Shown: positions 17,683-26,680, counted from the stretch's first letter. The stretch: DNA of 64,000 bases from Gillisella vitis (GCF_021559775.1 NZ_CP056047.1:1984001-2048000); one strand, 5' to 3'. The notes: a model not told the origin generated them from the letters alone. Made by a program: numbers and translations.

Positions 17683-18185
17683 CGCTTCACTCAATGTTTA
17701 TTTCCAAAGACCAGCATTTCCAAAGCCCGGCGGCATGATTAAACGCGCCCGATCCACGCTCTTCCATACAAGCCGAGGGATAGGCAAGGCAAATCAAACA
17801 AACCGCAAAGCTGGAAAATCCAGTGCCGCACCCCCGAGACATATCGTCGCCCGCAACCGTGCTGCGGGCTTATGGCGACGACCAAACCACAGGAGTTGTG
17901 TGGCGCTGGATAGAATTAAATCATCAATCGGGAATAGTATTAGTAGAAGCTTAATAGTCTTGAGAGACAGTCATCCTGCATGTCGGCCTTACGCCGTCAG
18001 GACATGATGTCCTTGGAGGATTGCTGCAAAGATCGCTGACCGGCAAAAGGCTGGACGTGAAAGATGCGGCGGTTTCAGCAATGACAGCAGCCCTTCCTTG
18101 GGGAGAGCGCAGTCCTTCTAAACTCCGCACAGCATGTTCCATAGGACCGACCCGGTCACGTCAACTGAGCCATGCGGGGATATTC
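17683..18185. other. 500-base intergenic region upstream of a chemoreceptor gene
   Basis: Holds the divergent promoters of the SCO gene and the chemoreceptor. An AT-rich patch at about 17915-17965 is the likely promoter area for the plus-strand gene. A frame open back to 18021 is judged non-coding because the hydrophobic start of the receptor is at 18186. No repeat or RNA gene was seen. Confidence 0.4.
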
Positions 18186-20192
18186 ATGAGCAACGCAATT
18201 TCCGGCCGAGGCCTTTCCGTCGGCCAGCGTCTGATGACCTTGGGCGGCGCTGCCATCTGCGCCATCGCGGCCATGCTGGCCGTCGGCTATTACAAGAGCA
18301 GCCAACTGGATCACTCGTTGAACCGGGCGATAGAACTCAAGAACAAGCTCGAGATTGTCAACGAATTGCGGCTTGCCAATGGTGAGATCACCCTTGCCGC
18401 AATGGATACGATCATTGACCGCGAGGAAGGCAAAGTCCAGCCGGACCGCCAGAGCATTTTCGACAAGGCTGGCGTGGCGCTTGCCAATGGGTCTGCCACC
18501 GTCAAGCAGGTCGCCGCAGATGTGGGACAGTCCGCAAATATAGCAAGCTATGACAGCGATGTGCAGAAGCTCCGCCAGGAAGTCACGGTAGAATTGAAGA
18601 AACTGGTGGAAACCCAGGCTCCGGAAGAGGATTATGCCCGGATTGACGATGTCATCGATGGCGCCGGCGGCAAGCTGAGCGACACGTTGGCCAATCTTTC
18701 CTCCGCCGCTGGCAAACTGGTCGAAAGCCGCGTGGCTGCCGCGACTGAGGCGTCCAGAAGCGCCATCACCATGCAGATCACCATCGGTTTGATTGCATTT
18801 TTCCTGGTTCTCGGATTGCAGATCATCCATGCCCGTTCGGTCGTCAACGGCATCCGCAATGTCCGCACCAGCCTCAAGAATATTATCGACGGCAATTATG
18901 ACAGCGAGATCCTCGGTCTGGCGCGCGGCGATGAAATCGGTGACATTGCCCGATCGGCTGATATTTTCCGCCAAGCCGTCATCGACAAACGCACGCTGGA
19001 AGCCGAGGCTGAAGACAGCCGAAAGAGCCGCGAAACCGAGATGCGCGAGAGCGAGGCCGCAGCCGCTGCCGAGCGCGACCGGATGAAAGCCGCCGTCGAT
19101 GCCTTGGGCAAGGGCCTGAACCGACTGGCCGAGGGCGATTTGCAGGCAGTGGTCGATGAAGCTTTCCCGCAGGAAGTCGAACGCCTGCGCACGGATTTCA
19201 ACCTTGTCACCACCCATCTGCGCAATGTCATGGGCGAAATTTCCATCAACTCCAGTTCCATCCAGGCCAATGCCAATCAGATGCGCTCCGCCGCCGACGA
19301 TCTGGCGCGCCGCACCGAACAGCAGGCCGCATCGCTGGAAGAAACATCGGCAGCACTGGCTGAGATTACCGAAACGGTTCGCACCAGCACGCAGCGCGCC
19401 GAAGATGCCAGCCACATGGTCGATAATGCCAAGACCTATGCCGAACAGTCCGGTGCCGTCGTCTCCGACGCCATGGCTGCCATGGAGCGGATTGAAAGCG
19501 CCACCGGCGAAATCGGCAAGATCATCAACGTCGTTGACGAGATCGCCTTCCAGACCAATCTTCTGGCGTTGAATGCCGGCGTCGAAGCCGCCCGCGCCGG
19601 GGATGCAGGCAAAGGCTTTGCCGTGGTTGCCCAGGAAGTGCGCGCCTTGGCCGGACGCGCTGCGGAAGCCGCCCGCACCATCAAGGATCTGGTCACCAAA
19701 TCAAGCGACGAAGTGCGCACCGGGGTCGAGCTTGTGACCGCCACCGGCGAGGCTTTGCATAAAATAGGCGAAGATGTGCTCCGAATTAACGATCACGTTA
19801 AGTCGATTGTAACCTCGGCGCGCGAACAATCAGTTGGCCTGAGTGAAATCAATTCCGCCGTCGGACAGATGGACCAGGTCACGCAGCAAAATGCCGCCAT
19901 GGTCGAAGAAACCAATGCGGCAAGTCATACGCTTGCCAGCGATGCAGACAATCTTGGACAGCTCGTTGGGCAGTTCAAGATCGGCGGCGCTGGTGAGACG
20001 CGGCCAGGATCACACCAGGCGCGACCGACATCAAGCAGACCTGAGCCGGCAAGACCGACCTCAGCACCGACGCAATCTCCCGCAAAGCAGCTCATGAGCA
20101 AGGTTGCGGGGGCTTTCACCAAAGGCAGCGGCTCCGCTCCAGCCCGTGCAACGGCAGCCGCCCCATCAACCGACCACTGGGAAGAGTTCTAA
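18186..20192 (+). CDS. methyl-accepting chemotaxis protein
   Basis: Transmembrane chemoreceptor of 668 residues. TM1 is near residues 14-33 (MTLGGAAICAIAAMLAVGYY), followed by a helical periplasmic sensor (about 35-195), TM2 (ITIGLIAFFLVLGLQIIHA), a HAMP domain (GDEIGDIARSADIFRQ) and a second HAMP-like segment (GLNRLAEGDLQAVVDEAF). The signalling hairpin tip is [20 protein letters not shown]. The tail (about 600-668) is Pro/Arg/Ser-rich and ends DHWEEF, resembling a C-terminal CheR/CheB tether. GGGGATATTC precedes the ATG. cheW follows 3 bases after the stop. The ligand cannot be inferred. Confidence 0.93.
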   Translation: MSNAISGRGLSVGQRLMTLGGAAICAIAAMLAVGYYKSSQLDHSLNRAIELKNKLEIVNELRLANGEITLAAMDTIIDREEGKVQPDRQSIFDKAGVALANGSATVKQVAADVGQSANIASYDSDVQKLRQEVTVELKKLVETQAPEEDYARIDDVIDGAGGKLSDTLANLSSAAGKLVESRVAAATEASRSAITMQITIGLIAFFLVLGLQIIHARSVVNGIRNVRTSLKNIIDGNYDSEILGLARGDEIGDIARSADIFRQAVIDKRTLEAEAEDSRKSRETEMRESEAAAAAERDRMKAAVDALGKGLNRLAEGDLQAVVDEAFPQEVERLRTDFNLVTTHLRNVMGEISINSSSIQANANQMRSAADDLARRTEQQAASLEETSAALAEITETVRTSTQRAEDASHMVDNAKTYAEQSGAVVSDAMAAMERIESATGEIGKIINVVDEIAFQTNLLALNAGVEAARAGDAGKGFAVVAQEVRALAGRAAEAARTIKDLVTKSSDEVRTGVELVTATGEALHKIGEDVLRINDHVKSIVTSAREQSVGLSEINSAVGQMDQVTQQNAAMVEETNAASHTLASDADNLGQLVGQFKIGGAGETRPGSHQARPTSSRPEPARPTSAPTQSPAKQLMSKVAGAFTKGSGSAPARATAAAPSTDHWEEF

Positions 20193-20195
20193 ACC

Positions 20196-20660
20196 ATGTC
20201 CAATGCCATCAAGCAGTCCGGCGCCTATCTTGAAATCGTTTCCTTCCATCTTGGCGATCAGGAATTCTGTATCGACATCATGGCGATCCGTGAAATTCGC
20301 GGTTGGGCACCGGTCACCCCGATGCCGCATACCCCCCCATACGTACTGGGCCTTATCAACCTGCGCGGCGCCGTCATCCCGGTCATCGACATGGCCTGCC
20401 GGCTGGGCATGAGCATGACCGAACCGTCCGAGCGCTCGGCCATCATCGTCACCGACATCGCCGGCAAGCTCGTTGGCCTGTTGGTCGAACAGGTCTCCGA
20501 CATGATGACCATTCGCGGTGAAGACTTGCAGCCCGCCCCGGAAATCATCCCGGAAATGCAGCGTGCCTTCTGCCGCGGCATCGTGGCGCTGGAAAAATCC
20601 ATGGTCTGCTTCCTCAACCTCGACACGGTTATCGCCGACGAGTTGGCCAACGCCGCCTGA
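20196..20660 (+). CDS. cheW: chemotaxis coupling protein CheW
   Basis: Links chemoreceptors to the CheA kinase. 154 residues form a single CheW domain: YLEIVSFHLGDQEFCIDIM, REIRGWAPVTPMPHTPPYVLG, NLRGAVIPVIDMACRLGM, and GLLVEQVSDMMTI. It starts 3 bases after the receptor gene stop, so the two form an operon. This is a receptor-plus-CheW pair outside the main che operon, as often seen in rhizobia. Confidence 0.95.
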   Translation: MSNAIKQSGAYLEIVSFHLGDQEFCIDIMAIREIRGWAPVTPMPHTPPYVLGLINLRGAVIPVIDMACRLGMSMTEPSERSAIIVTDIAGKLVGLLVEQVSDMMTIRGEDLQPAPEIIPEMQRAFCRGIVALEKSMVCFLNLDTVIADELANAA

Positions 20661-20717
20661 TCGGCAAGGTGTCTGGTCGGTCGAGCGTAAGCTCGGTTGA
20701 AAAGTCGAAAAAACAAG

Positions 20718-20760
20718 AAACCGCCGGTTCGGACGTGATGGCACCGAACCGGTGGTTTCG
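20718..20760 (+). terminator. terminator-like hairpin after cheW
   Basis: GAAACCGCCGGTTCGG pairs with CCGAACCGGTGGTTTC around an 11-base loop, about 60 bases after the cheW stop. The T content is limited to the 3' arm. Confidence 0.6.
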
Positions 20761-20861
20761 TGCGTTTAAAATTATGATGGTGGCAGGGCTGAAATTGCCG
20801 CTATCGGCTCTCTATATGTCTTAAGAGATCTGCACGCTGGTCGCAGTCATGAAACGCGGGG

Positions 20862-20960
20862 TTCCGCCGCAAAACGGCCTTGGAGTTTTGCGCGACATGG
20901 GTTGTTTGGGCATATCGTGATCGCAAAACCGCTGCACACTTTTGCGCGACATGCCTGTAA
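20862..20960 (-). repeat. two diverged copies of the GCATGTCGCGCAAAA repeat
   Basis: Minus-strand reading of 20911-20958 gives GGCATGTCGCGCAAAAGTGT ... GCGGTTTTGCG, nearly identical to 32493-32540. A shorter partial copy (CCATGTCGCGCAAAACTCC) covers 20862-20899. They lie immediately upstream of the small secreted-protein gene and fill the 300-base gap. Confidence 0.6.
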
Positions 20961-20968
20961 GGAGAATA

Positions 20969-21316
20969 ATGATGAAGAAAAAACAGATTTCGGCACTTCT
21001 AATCGCAGCAAGCCTGGCGATAGGCTTTACAGTGCCCGCAATGGCGGGCGAGCTTACCCTCCCCGACATCCTGTTTGGCAAGCGCTATAATGACGGCGTG
21101 TCGGTGGAGCGTATCTATCAGCATCCGCCCGGCCACGGCAATGACCTGCCGCTTCTGGTCCGTTATCCCTCACGCCAAATGATCGAGACATCGCAGGCCG
21201 AAGTCAATGGCAACCCCGTGTTGCGCGAGGCCATGAAGGTTCGGGGCATTTTGGTGAAAAACGTCATCTGGGTGCAAACCGCCGCCAATGGCGGCAAGAT
21301 CGTTTACGTCAAGTAG
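20969..21316 (+). CDS. small secreted hypothetical protein
   Basis: A 115-residue protein with a clear Sec signal peptide: MMKKKQ followed by ISALLIAASLAIGFTVPAMA, with likely cleavage after AMA (near residue 27). The mature part of about 88 residues has no recognised motif; it contains VERIYQHPPGHGNDLPLLVRY and ends GGKIVYVK. AAGGAG lies 5 to 7 bases before two adjacent ATGs (20969, 20972). It is probably periplasmic, with unknown function. It is flanked by repeats on both sides. Confidence 0.65.
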   Translation: MMKKKQISALLIAASLAIGFTVPAMAGELTLPDILFGKRYNDGVSVERIYQHPPGHGNDLPLLVRYPSRQMIETSQAEVNGNPVLREAMKVRGILVKNVIWVQTAANGGKIVYVK

Positions 21317-21404
21317 GTCAAACAAGGTTGTCACTTCACGAGATGCCGCACCGACTGGCAAACCTGTCTGCGCGGATAGAACAGACAACTCGGAGCTCAC
21401 CTCA

Positions 21405-21493
21405 AGAAAAGTGGACCTGATTTTCGAGAAAGACATTTGAAAACAAAACAATCGAGAGTCTGTCCGGTTCAATCTGAGCCGGACAGACTCTCG
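21405..21493 (+). repeat. dispersed repeat with GAAAAGTGGACC head and long hairpin (copy A)
   Basis: Begins GAAAAGTGGACC and ends in a near-perfect stem: CGAGAGTCTGTCCGG (21453-21467) pairs with CCGGACAGACTCTCG (21479-21493). Related copies are at 32610-32698 and, inverted, at 42326-42424. The remaining part of the 530-base gap (21317-21850) holds only a CCCCAGC-GCCC-GCTGGGG hairpin near 21710 and no gene. Confidence 0.7.
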
Positions 21494-21850
21494 AATATAG
21501 AAGTCAACCCCGGTGGCATGGAGGCGACTTTCAACATCTCCAGACTGGTGATCCCAGGAGAAAGATCAGCGGCCTTGGCAGACAAGCGGTAGATCACGAG
21601 CTTCGTAACAACCGTCACGTTATCGGAAACGCTCTCAAGCCGGTAACGGCTTAAGGAACAGACGATCCGCAGACAAAAGCGTTACAACAAACCCATGACG
21701 CTGCAACTCCCCAGCGCCCCGCTGGGGATTAATCTGCACCATAAGGGCGCACCAATAAAGCCGCGATACGCCCGAATTCGCGGCTCATCCGCTACGAATC
21801 CTGACCTTTTTTGGTATTTGCTTTGGCATTCATCAAAGCAAGCCCTACAA

Positions 21851-22339
21851 TCAGGGCTTGCCATTCTTCCAAGTTACGCTCTGATTGAACAGCGGCACGG
21901 TCGAAATCGCCATTTTCGCGGACCCGTCCACCACCTGCCGGGAGTGGACGAGATAGACCAGCGTGTCATTGTCCTTGTCATAGATCCGGTTGACGACCAG
22001 CGTCTTCCAGATCAGCGACCGGCCCTGGCGAAACACTTCCTCGCCACCTTTCGACAGATTGATATCGCCGATCTCGATCGGCCCGGTCTGGCGGCAGGCG
22101 ATGGAATTGTTGGATGGGTCCTCAAACCAATTGCCCTTATGCAGCCGATCGATCAGCGAGCGATCAAAATAGGTGACATGGCAGGTAATGCCTTTCACTT
22201 GCGGATCGGCCACTGCCTCAACCACGATATCGTTGCCCACCCAATCGACACCGACCTTGCCGACCACATCAGCCATGGCAGGCGTACCAAGAAGTCCTGC
22301 AAAAGCGGCAGCCAGCAGCAGCTTAGGTGATTTGAACAT
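21851..22339 (-). CDS. creA: CreA family periplasmic protein
   Basis: A 162-residue secreted protein of unknown function, homologous to E. coli CreA. The signal peptide MFKSPKLLLAAAFAGLLGTPAMA cleaves near residue 23 (shown here as LLLAAAFAGLLGTPAMA). Conserved CreA features are VDWVGNDIVVEAVADPQVKG, the two-cysteine pair (GITCHVTY and SIACRQTG) and LIWKTLVVNRIYD near residue 110. It stands alone with no creBCD genes, as is usual in alphaproteobacteria. Confidence 0.85.
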   Translation of the reverse strand: MFKSPKLLLAAAFAGLLGTPAMADVVGKVGVDWVGNDIVVEAVADPQVKGITCHVTYFDRSLIDRLHKGNWFEDPSNNSIACRQTGPIEIGDINLSKGGEEVFRQGRSLIWKTLVVNRIYDKDNDTLVYLVHSRQVVDGSAKMAISTVPLFNQSVTWKNGKP

Positions 22340-22422
22340 AACAGCCTCCGAGAAATACTCAGGCAGAGATATGCTTTCGCCATCACGTTACAAGATGCGC
22401 GGCAATGCCATGCCAAAAACCG

Positions 22423-23046
22423 TCAAGCCGAAACCCGCGCTGGCTTACGCACCGAGCAGGACTGATACCCGCCTGGAAACAGCCGTCCGATGGAAATCCC
22501 CATCATGCCAGCAAGCTCGCCCAGGTCCTGCGCGCCCCGGCGCTCCATCATCGCGATCACCGCTTGCGCGCAAACAGACGCGTCTTCGGCTGCATTGTGA
22601 TGCCGGAAGGACAATTGCAGATGTGCCGCCAGCACATTCAGCCGATGGGAGGGCAATTGCGGCCAGACCTTCTGCGCCAGCTTGACGCTGCACACGTAAG
22701 ACAGGCTTGGATAGGGCTGGCGATAGAGATCGCAACTTGCCCGCCACACCGACAGGTCGAAGGCGGCATTATGCGCCACCACCATCGCGCCCGAGAAATC
22801 ATCGGCGAATTCGTCCATTACCTCGGGAAACTCGCCAGCATCCTCGACATGATCAGGCCGGATCCCGTGGATGGCGATGTTGAAGGATGAAAACCGCATG
22901 GTCTTTGGCCGGATCAACCGCTCCTCCACCCGCACCACCTGCCCGTTCTCGACAAAGGCCAGCCCGACCGAACAGGCGCTGCCCCGCTCTTCATTGGCGG
23001 TCTCGAAATCGATTGCGATGATTTTGGGCTGCAATGGCGTTGACAT
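22423..23046 (-). CDS. DEDDh 3'-5' exonuclease (DnaQ-like)
   Basis: A 207-residue exonuclease-fold protein. The acidic site is IIAIDFETAN (ExoI: Asp and Glu near 13-15), VVAHNAAFDLSVW (ExoII, Asp near 95), and HNAAEDASVCA (ExoIII, His and Asp). It resembles stand-alone DnaQ-family nucleases rather than the replicative epsilon subunit, because it lacks an obvious polymerase-binding tail. GGGGATCG precedes the ATG. It could serve in DNA or RNA turnover; the sequence does not decide. Confidence 0.85.
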   Translation of the reverse strand: MSTPLQPKIIAIDFETANEERGSACSVGLAFVENGQVVRVEERLIRPKTMRFSSFNIAIHGIRPDHVEDAGEFPEVMDEFADDFSGAMVVAHNAAFDLSVWRASCDLYRQPYPSLSYVCSVKLAQKVWPQLPSHRLNVLAAHLQLSFRHHNAAEDASVCAQAVIAMMERRGAQDLGELAGMMGISIGRLFPGGYQSCSVRKPARVSA

Positions 23047-23098
23047 CGATCCCCTTTATGGTGCGGGAGCGATTCGAGCAATGTGAGGAGGGACGGGC

Positions 23099-23740
23099 AT
23101 GTCGAAAATCTCCGGATTCCACTGCGAAATAGACCAACCGGATGAAACCTGCAGCCCAATCGTCATGCTGCATGGCAGCGGCCAGGATGAAACATGCTGG
23201 GGAGACATTCCGGCACGCATCGGCCCCGGCTCGCCCATCGTCCGTGTGCGCGGCAATATCATCTGGGAAGGCAAATACGCATTTTTCCGGCGCAATCCGG
23301 ACAGGACGCTGGATCTGGCCGACCTGGCGCGCTCGGCCAGCGAAATCAGCTTGCTGCTCGAAAGCCTGACGCAACGGTTCGCCGAGCGAAAGCCGATCCT
23401 GATCGGATATTCAAATGGCGCAATTCTCTCCGCAGCCGTTCTTCGCGATTTTCCGGACTTGATCGACGGCGCCATCCTGCTGCGGGGCTTATCACCGGCT
23501 CCGGCGTCACCCTTTCCTCGGTCCGTGACCTGTCCTGTGCTGGTTATATCAGGCGAAACCGACAGCCGTCGCACCCCTCAGGACGGCGCGATCCTTGCTG
23601 AGCAACTCGTGGCGGCTGGGGCACCAACCTCTTATCATCTTCTGCCCTGCGGCCACGGCTGGGACCCGCAGGAACGGGATCTGGCCTTGATGCAGGAATG
23701 GTTGCGACATGTGACGAGACGCGCCGTGTCCGGTTCCTGA
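23099..23740 (+). CDS. phospholipase/carboxylesterase-type alpha/beta hydrolase
   Basis: A 213-residue esterase of the YpfH/carboxylesterase group. IVMLHGSGQDETCWGDI gives the oxyanion region, IGYSNGAILSA the nucleophile Ser (near 103), SGETDSRRTP the Asp, and LLPCGHGWDPQE the His. No export signal. GGAGGGACGGGC precedes the ATG. It is divergent from the exonuclease gene, with only 52 bases between the two starts, so promoters overlap. Confidence 0.83.
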   Translation: MSKISGFHCEIDQPDETCSPIVMLHGSGQDETCWGDIPARIGPGSPIVRVRGNIIWEGKYAFFRRNPDRTLDLADLARSASEISLLLESLTQRFAERKPILIGYSNGAILSAAVLRDFPDLIDGAILLRGLSPAPASPFPRSVTCPVLVISGETDSRRTPQDGAILAEQLVAAGAPTSYHLLPCGHGWDPQERDLALMQEWLRHVTRRAVSGS

Positions 23741-23795
23741 TCCGAGCTGACACGCAAGAGACAAGGACAGGACAACCGAGCGAGCTGAGCGCCCA

Positions 23796-25625
23796 TCAAG
23801 CCGCCCGATCACGCCGCCCCGTCGTGACCCCGCCTTGCCTGTCAGCCAGAAGAAAGCGGTCGACGAGCTTTTTCAACCCTTCGGCACTGTCGCTCATCGT
23901 GTGAGCTGTGCCGCTACAGGCATTGGCCAGATCTGCATTTTCATGGGTCATCTGGTCCATTTGCCGGACCATGTCGGTCATGTCCTTGAGGCTGGCGGAT
24001 TGTGATGCGGAGCTGTCGGCTATCGCCTCAATGCCGACGGCGATCCCCGTGATCCGGTTCTGGATTTCGCTTAAGGATTGCCCGGTTCGCCGGACCAGTT
24101 CGACACCCTGCGTAACCTCCGCGCTGGAAGTCGATATCAAGGCGTCAATTTCCTTGGCGGCATTGGCAGAGCGCTGCGCCAGATCGCGGACCTCTTGCGC
24201 CACGACGGCAAAGCCCTTGCCCGCTTCTCCGGCCCGGGCTGCCTCCACGCCCGCATTCAACGCCAGCAAATTGGTCTGGAAGGCAATTTCATCGATAACG
24301 CCGGTGATTGAGGCAATCTTGCCGGAGGCATCCTCGATTCGAGACATAGCCGCCACCGCCTGCTGCACCACGGTGGCCGAACGTTCCACGGCACCACGCA
24401 CCTCAATTGTCTGGCCCTTCGTTTCGGCACTCCGCGACGAATTGACATCAACATTGCCGCTGATCTGGCTGATCGCCGAAGCGGCTTGCTTCAGGGCCAC
24501 AGACTGGCTTTCCGTTCTCTCGGCAATCGAGGTCACCTGGTTGTAGAGATCAGCGGAGTTGGCTTTTACATGTTCCACCTTGCCCAGGATATCCGCAACG
24601 GTCGACTGGAACAGTCCGAGAGACTTGTTGAGATTGACCCGGAGCGGTTCGAAATCATCGGCAAAAGGATGATCGAGCGTCATACGCAAATCGAATTGCG
24701 CCAGCCGCTCCAACGCCGCGCCGAGATCGTCGACGACGTGCTTGAGCGCCTTAGCCTGCACAGCCTGCTCTGCCAATCGCTCCGTCCCTTGCTGCAAGTC
24801 GGCTTCGGCGCGCATACGTTCGGCTTCGCGCATCCGCCGCCGCTCGATGGCGGCTTCGCGCAGCACGGCACCGGCTCTCGCCATTTTTCCGACTTCGTCA
24901 TGCCGGTTCAGGAACGGCACGGTCAGATCGAAATTCCCCTCCGCAAGCACTGTCATGAACCGCTGGAAGTCCTGCATCGGCCCGATGGCGGAGCGGCGGA
25001 AAGCATAGAGGCCGACGCAGAGAACGAGGATGGAAACCGCCGTCGCCGTGCCGGCAAGCACCTGCCAGGTCATGGATTTCGACGCTGCATCGTGTTCCAC
25101 GGTCTGCAAATCTTCATTGGAGGCCTGCACCAGCTTTTCTACCGCGGCCTTTTGCGCCAGAAACAGCGTACGCAGCTTCACCAGACTTTGCCCGGCATCG
25201 GCAGCGCGATCCGCTTTCAAGGCCGGAAGCAGAACTGTTTCCACTTCCCGCCAAAAGATGGCGCTTGCGGGTTCCACCTCATTGCGCAGCAGAGTGTCCA
25301 GTGCCTTCGGCAGCGTCACGCCGTGCCAGAACGCAATACGCGTGTCAAAGCTTACCCGCAGCCGCGCCAGCTCCTCGGCATTGGCCTGAAGCCTTTGCGG
25401 CGCGGCGCCTGCATCCACTGCCGCCACATAGGCCTCGATGACGAAAAGCGGCGGCGGCAGGATATCGGCGATCATGTCCTTGGCATACACAATCCGCTCA
25501 TAGACCGGCCCATTCACCTTCAGTGTCACCAAGGCATAAAACATAATGCCACTGGACAGTAAAAGCCCGAGAAACAGGCTGGCTCCGAAAAGCGCAAGGC
25601 TGCGGGAAAGGCTCAATCGTGCCAT
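23796..25625 (-). CDS. methyl-accepting chemotaxis protein with LPPP-type ectodomain
   Basis: A 609-residue chemoreceptor. TM1 is at residues 8-30, and the periplasmic domain (about 35-190) contains [22 protein letters not shown]2 is [25 protein letters not shown] domain follows, then signalling helices with tip [20 protein letters not shown]. It ends after [13 protein letters not shown] without a CheR-binding pentapeptide. It is monocistronic, with no che gene beside it. The DILPPP...IEAY ectodomain motif recurs in alphaproteobacterial receptors of unknown ligand (recalled, not searched). Confidence 0.92.
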   Translation of the reverse strand: MARLSLSRSLALFGASLFLGLLLSSGIMFYALVTLKVNGPVYERIVYAKDMIADILPPPLFVIEAYVAAVDAGAAPQRLQANAEELARLRVSFDTRIAFWHGVTLPKALDTLLRNEVEPASAIFWREVETVLLPALKADRAADAGQSLVKLRTLFLAQKAAVEKLVQASNEDLQTVEHDAASKSMTWQVLAGTATAVSILVLCVGLYAFRRSAIGPMQDFQRFMTVLAEGNFDLTVPFLNRHDEVGKMARAGAVLREAAIERRRMREAERMRAEADLQQGTERLAEQAVQAKALKHVVDDLGAALERLAQFDLRMTLDHPFADDFEPLRVNLNKSLGLFQSTVADILGKVEHVKANSADLYNQVTSIAERTESQSVALKQAASAISQISGNVDVNSSRSAETKGQTIEVRGAVERSATVVQQAVAAMSRIEDASGKIASITGVIDEIAFQTNLLALNAGVEAARAGEAGKGFAVVAQEVRDLAQRSANAAKEIDALISTSSAEVTQGVELVRRTGQSLSEIQNRITGIAVGIEAIADSSASQSASLKDMTDMVRQMDQMTHENADLANACSGTAHTMSDSAEGLKKLVDRFLLADRQGGVTTGRRDRAA

Positions 25626-25815
25626 GCTGTCTTACTCCATCAATAGCCAAGCGAGGACATTTGCCGTCTGTGCAATCGAGATGATTGAGCGAATACGAAC
25701 GCTAATATACCCGTTAGTTTTCGAGGATAGTTGTTTAAATATTGCTAATAAATGCGCAGTTTAAATTGTAGATCGAAGAGAAAAACGCCTTTTCGTATCG
25801 ATGCCTCCGGATGTC

Positions 25816-25844
25816 TTGACATGCGTCATGTCGTGCGGGACAAT
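25816..25844 (+). promoter_or_regulatory. sigma-70-type promoter of the GNAT leader
   Basis: TTGACA (25816-25821), a 17-base spacer, and GACAAT (25839-25844). The upstream 70 bases are AT-rich. With a normal 7-base discriminator, transcription would start at 25851 or 25852, the A of an ATG. Confidence 0.65.
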
Positions 25845-25851
25845 TCATCAC

Positions 25852-25941
25852 ATGATCGCAAATCGCTCGACCCATCTGATGACCGTCCTCACCACCGTTC
25901 CGCAGGGAACGTGGGGCCGTCGTCACATCGTCACGATGTAA
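25852..25941 (+). CDS. candidate leader peptide (29 aa), apparently leaderless
   Basis: ATG 25852 to TAA 25941. The peptide starts MIANRSTHLMTVLTT and ends GTWGRRHIVTM; six of 29 residues are Thr. Its ATG coincides with the predicted transcription start and has no ribosome site, as in leaderless messages such as the trpL leader of Sinorhizobium meliloti. Its first eight bases (ATGATCGC) are complementary to GCGATCAT at 25944-25951, just after its stop codon. A CCA(C)CGTTCC/GGAACGTGG stem lies inside it (25892-25914), and ACATC/GATGT spans the stop codon. It precedes a terminator hairpin and a GNAT gene. No homologue is claimed. Confidence 0.5.
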   Translation: MIANRSTHLMTVLTTVPQGTWGRRHIVTM

Positions 25942-25956
25942 AAGCGATCATCCCAC

Positions 25957-25983
25957 AAACCCTGCCGAGTAGAGCAGGGTTTT
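25957..25983 (+). terminator. attenuator-type terminator hairpin before the GNAT gene
   Basis: AAACCCTGC pairs with GCAGGGTTT around an 8-base loop, followed by TG, so the T-run is short. It lies 40 bases before the GNAT start. CCCAC directly upstream (25952-25956) could instead pair with GTGGG at 25911-25915, giving an alternative fold. Confidence 0.5.
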
Positions 25984-26023
25984 GAAAGCACCGCTGCTCC
26001 CTCGCCTCACTTGGAGACCAGCC

Positions 26024-26611
26024 GTGCCGGACAATTCCTCTCTCGCACCACCCGCCTCACCCGTTGCTGCAAATGCCCCTCTGGCCACACACGTCTCTGT
26101 GGCAGCAAATGCAAGCTGGACGGATGGGCTGCTTATTCGCGCCCAATCACCTGATGATGCCGCTGGCATTGCCGCCCTGCAAAGCCTGCCCGGCGTCCGC
26201 GCCGGTACGCTGCGCCTGCCCTATCCGACGGAACAGGATGTCCGCAAATATATCGAAAACCGCCAAGCGAACGGTGTATCGCTGGTCGCGGTGATGGATG
26301 ATATCGTGGTTGGCAATGCAGGCTTCATGCAGGGCATAGGTCGCCGCAGCCACACGGCCAGTCTCGGCATCGGCGTTCACGATGCCTATCAAGGGCGCGG
26401 CATTGGCCGGGCGCTGGTGAGCGAGCTGGTGGCGATTGCCGAGGACTGGCTGAATATTCGTCGCCTGGAGCTAACGGTGTTTACAGACAACGCCGCCGCC
26501 ATTGCCCTTTACGAACGCCTCGGCTTCATCCGTGAAGGCACCCACCGCGCCTTTGCCTTGCGCGCCGGCGTCTTTGTCGATGCCTATGCCATGGCGCGAG
26601 TGCGGGTTTAA
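26024..26611 (+). CDS. GNAT N-acetyltransferase, YhhY/AaaT-like
   Basis: A 195-residue acetyltransferase. After a ~25-residue Ala/Pro/Ser-rich N-terminus comes a GNAT domain with the acetyl-CoA loop DAYQGRGIGRALVSELV (near 130-146) and the late motif ELTVFTDNAAAIALYERLGF. The end, LRAGVFVDAYAMARVRV, strongly resembles E. coli YhhY (AaaT), which acetylates the amino group of Phe, Met and some analogues. The GTG at 26024 has TTGGAGACCA upstream and is preferred to a TTG at 25982. It appears controlled by the leader ORF and terminator upstream. Its stop codon sits in a small TTTAAGGAC-TTC-GTCCTTAAA hairpin (26607-26627). Confidence 0.85.
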   Translation: MPDNSSLAPPASPVAANAPLATHVSVAANASWTDGLLIRAQSPDDAAGIAALQSLPGVRAGTLRLPYPTEQDVRKYIENRQANGVSLVAVMDDIVVGNAGFMQGIGRRSHTASLGIGVHDAYQGRGIGRALVSELVAIAEDWLNIRRLELTVFTDNAAAIALYERLGFIREGTHRAFALRAGVFVDAYAMARVRV

Positions 26612-26640
26612 GGACTTCGTCCTTAAATTAATTAAGACAA

Positions 26641-26680
26641 TAAAACGCCGCGGCTCTTATCCAAGCGCACGGCGTTTTAT
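26641..26680. terminator. bidirectional terminator between convergent genes
   Basis: AAAACGCCG pairs with CGGCGTTTT, followed by ATTTAT on the plus strand and a matching A/T side on the minus strand. It separates the GNAT gene from the convergent 48-aa gene. Confidence 0.75.

Noticed and set aside
18021..18185. 55-codon extension of the first chemoreceptor
   Set aside because: The sequence before the ATG at 18186 is not membrane-like and lacks a ribosome site, whereas 18186 starts just before TM1.
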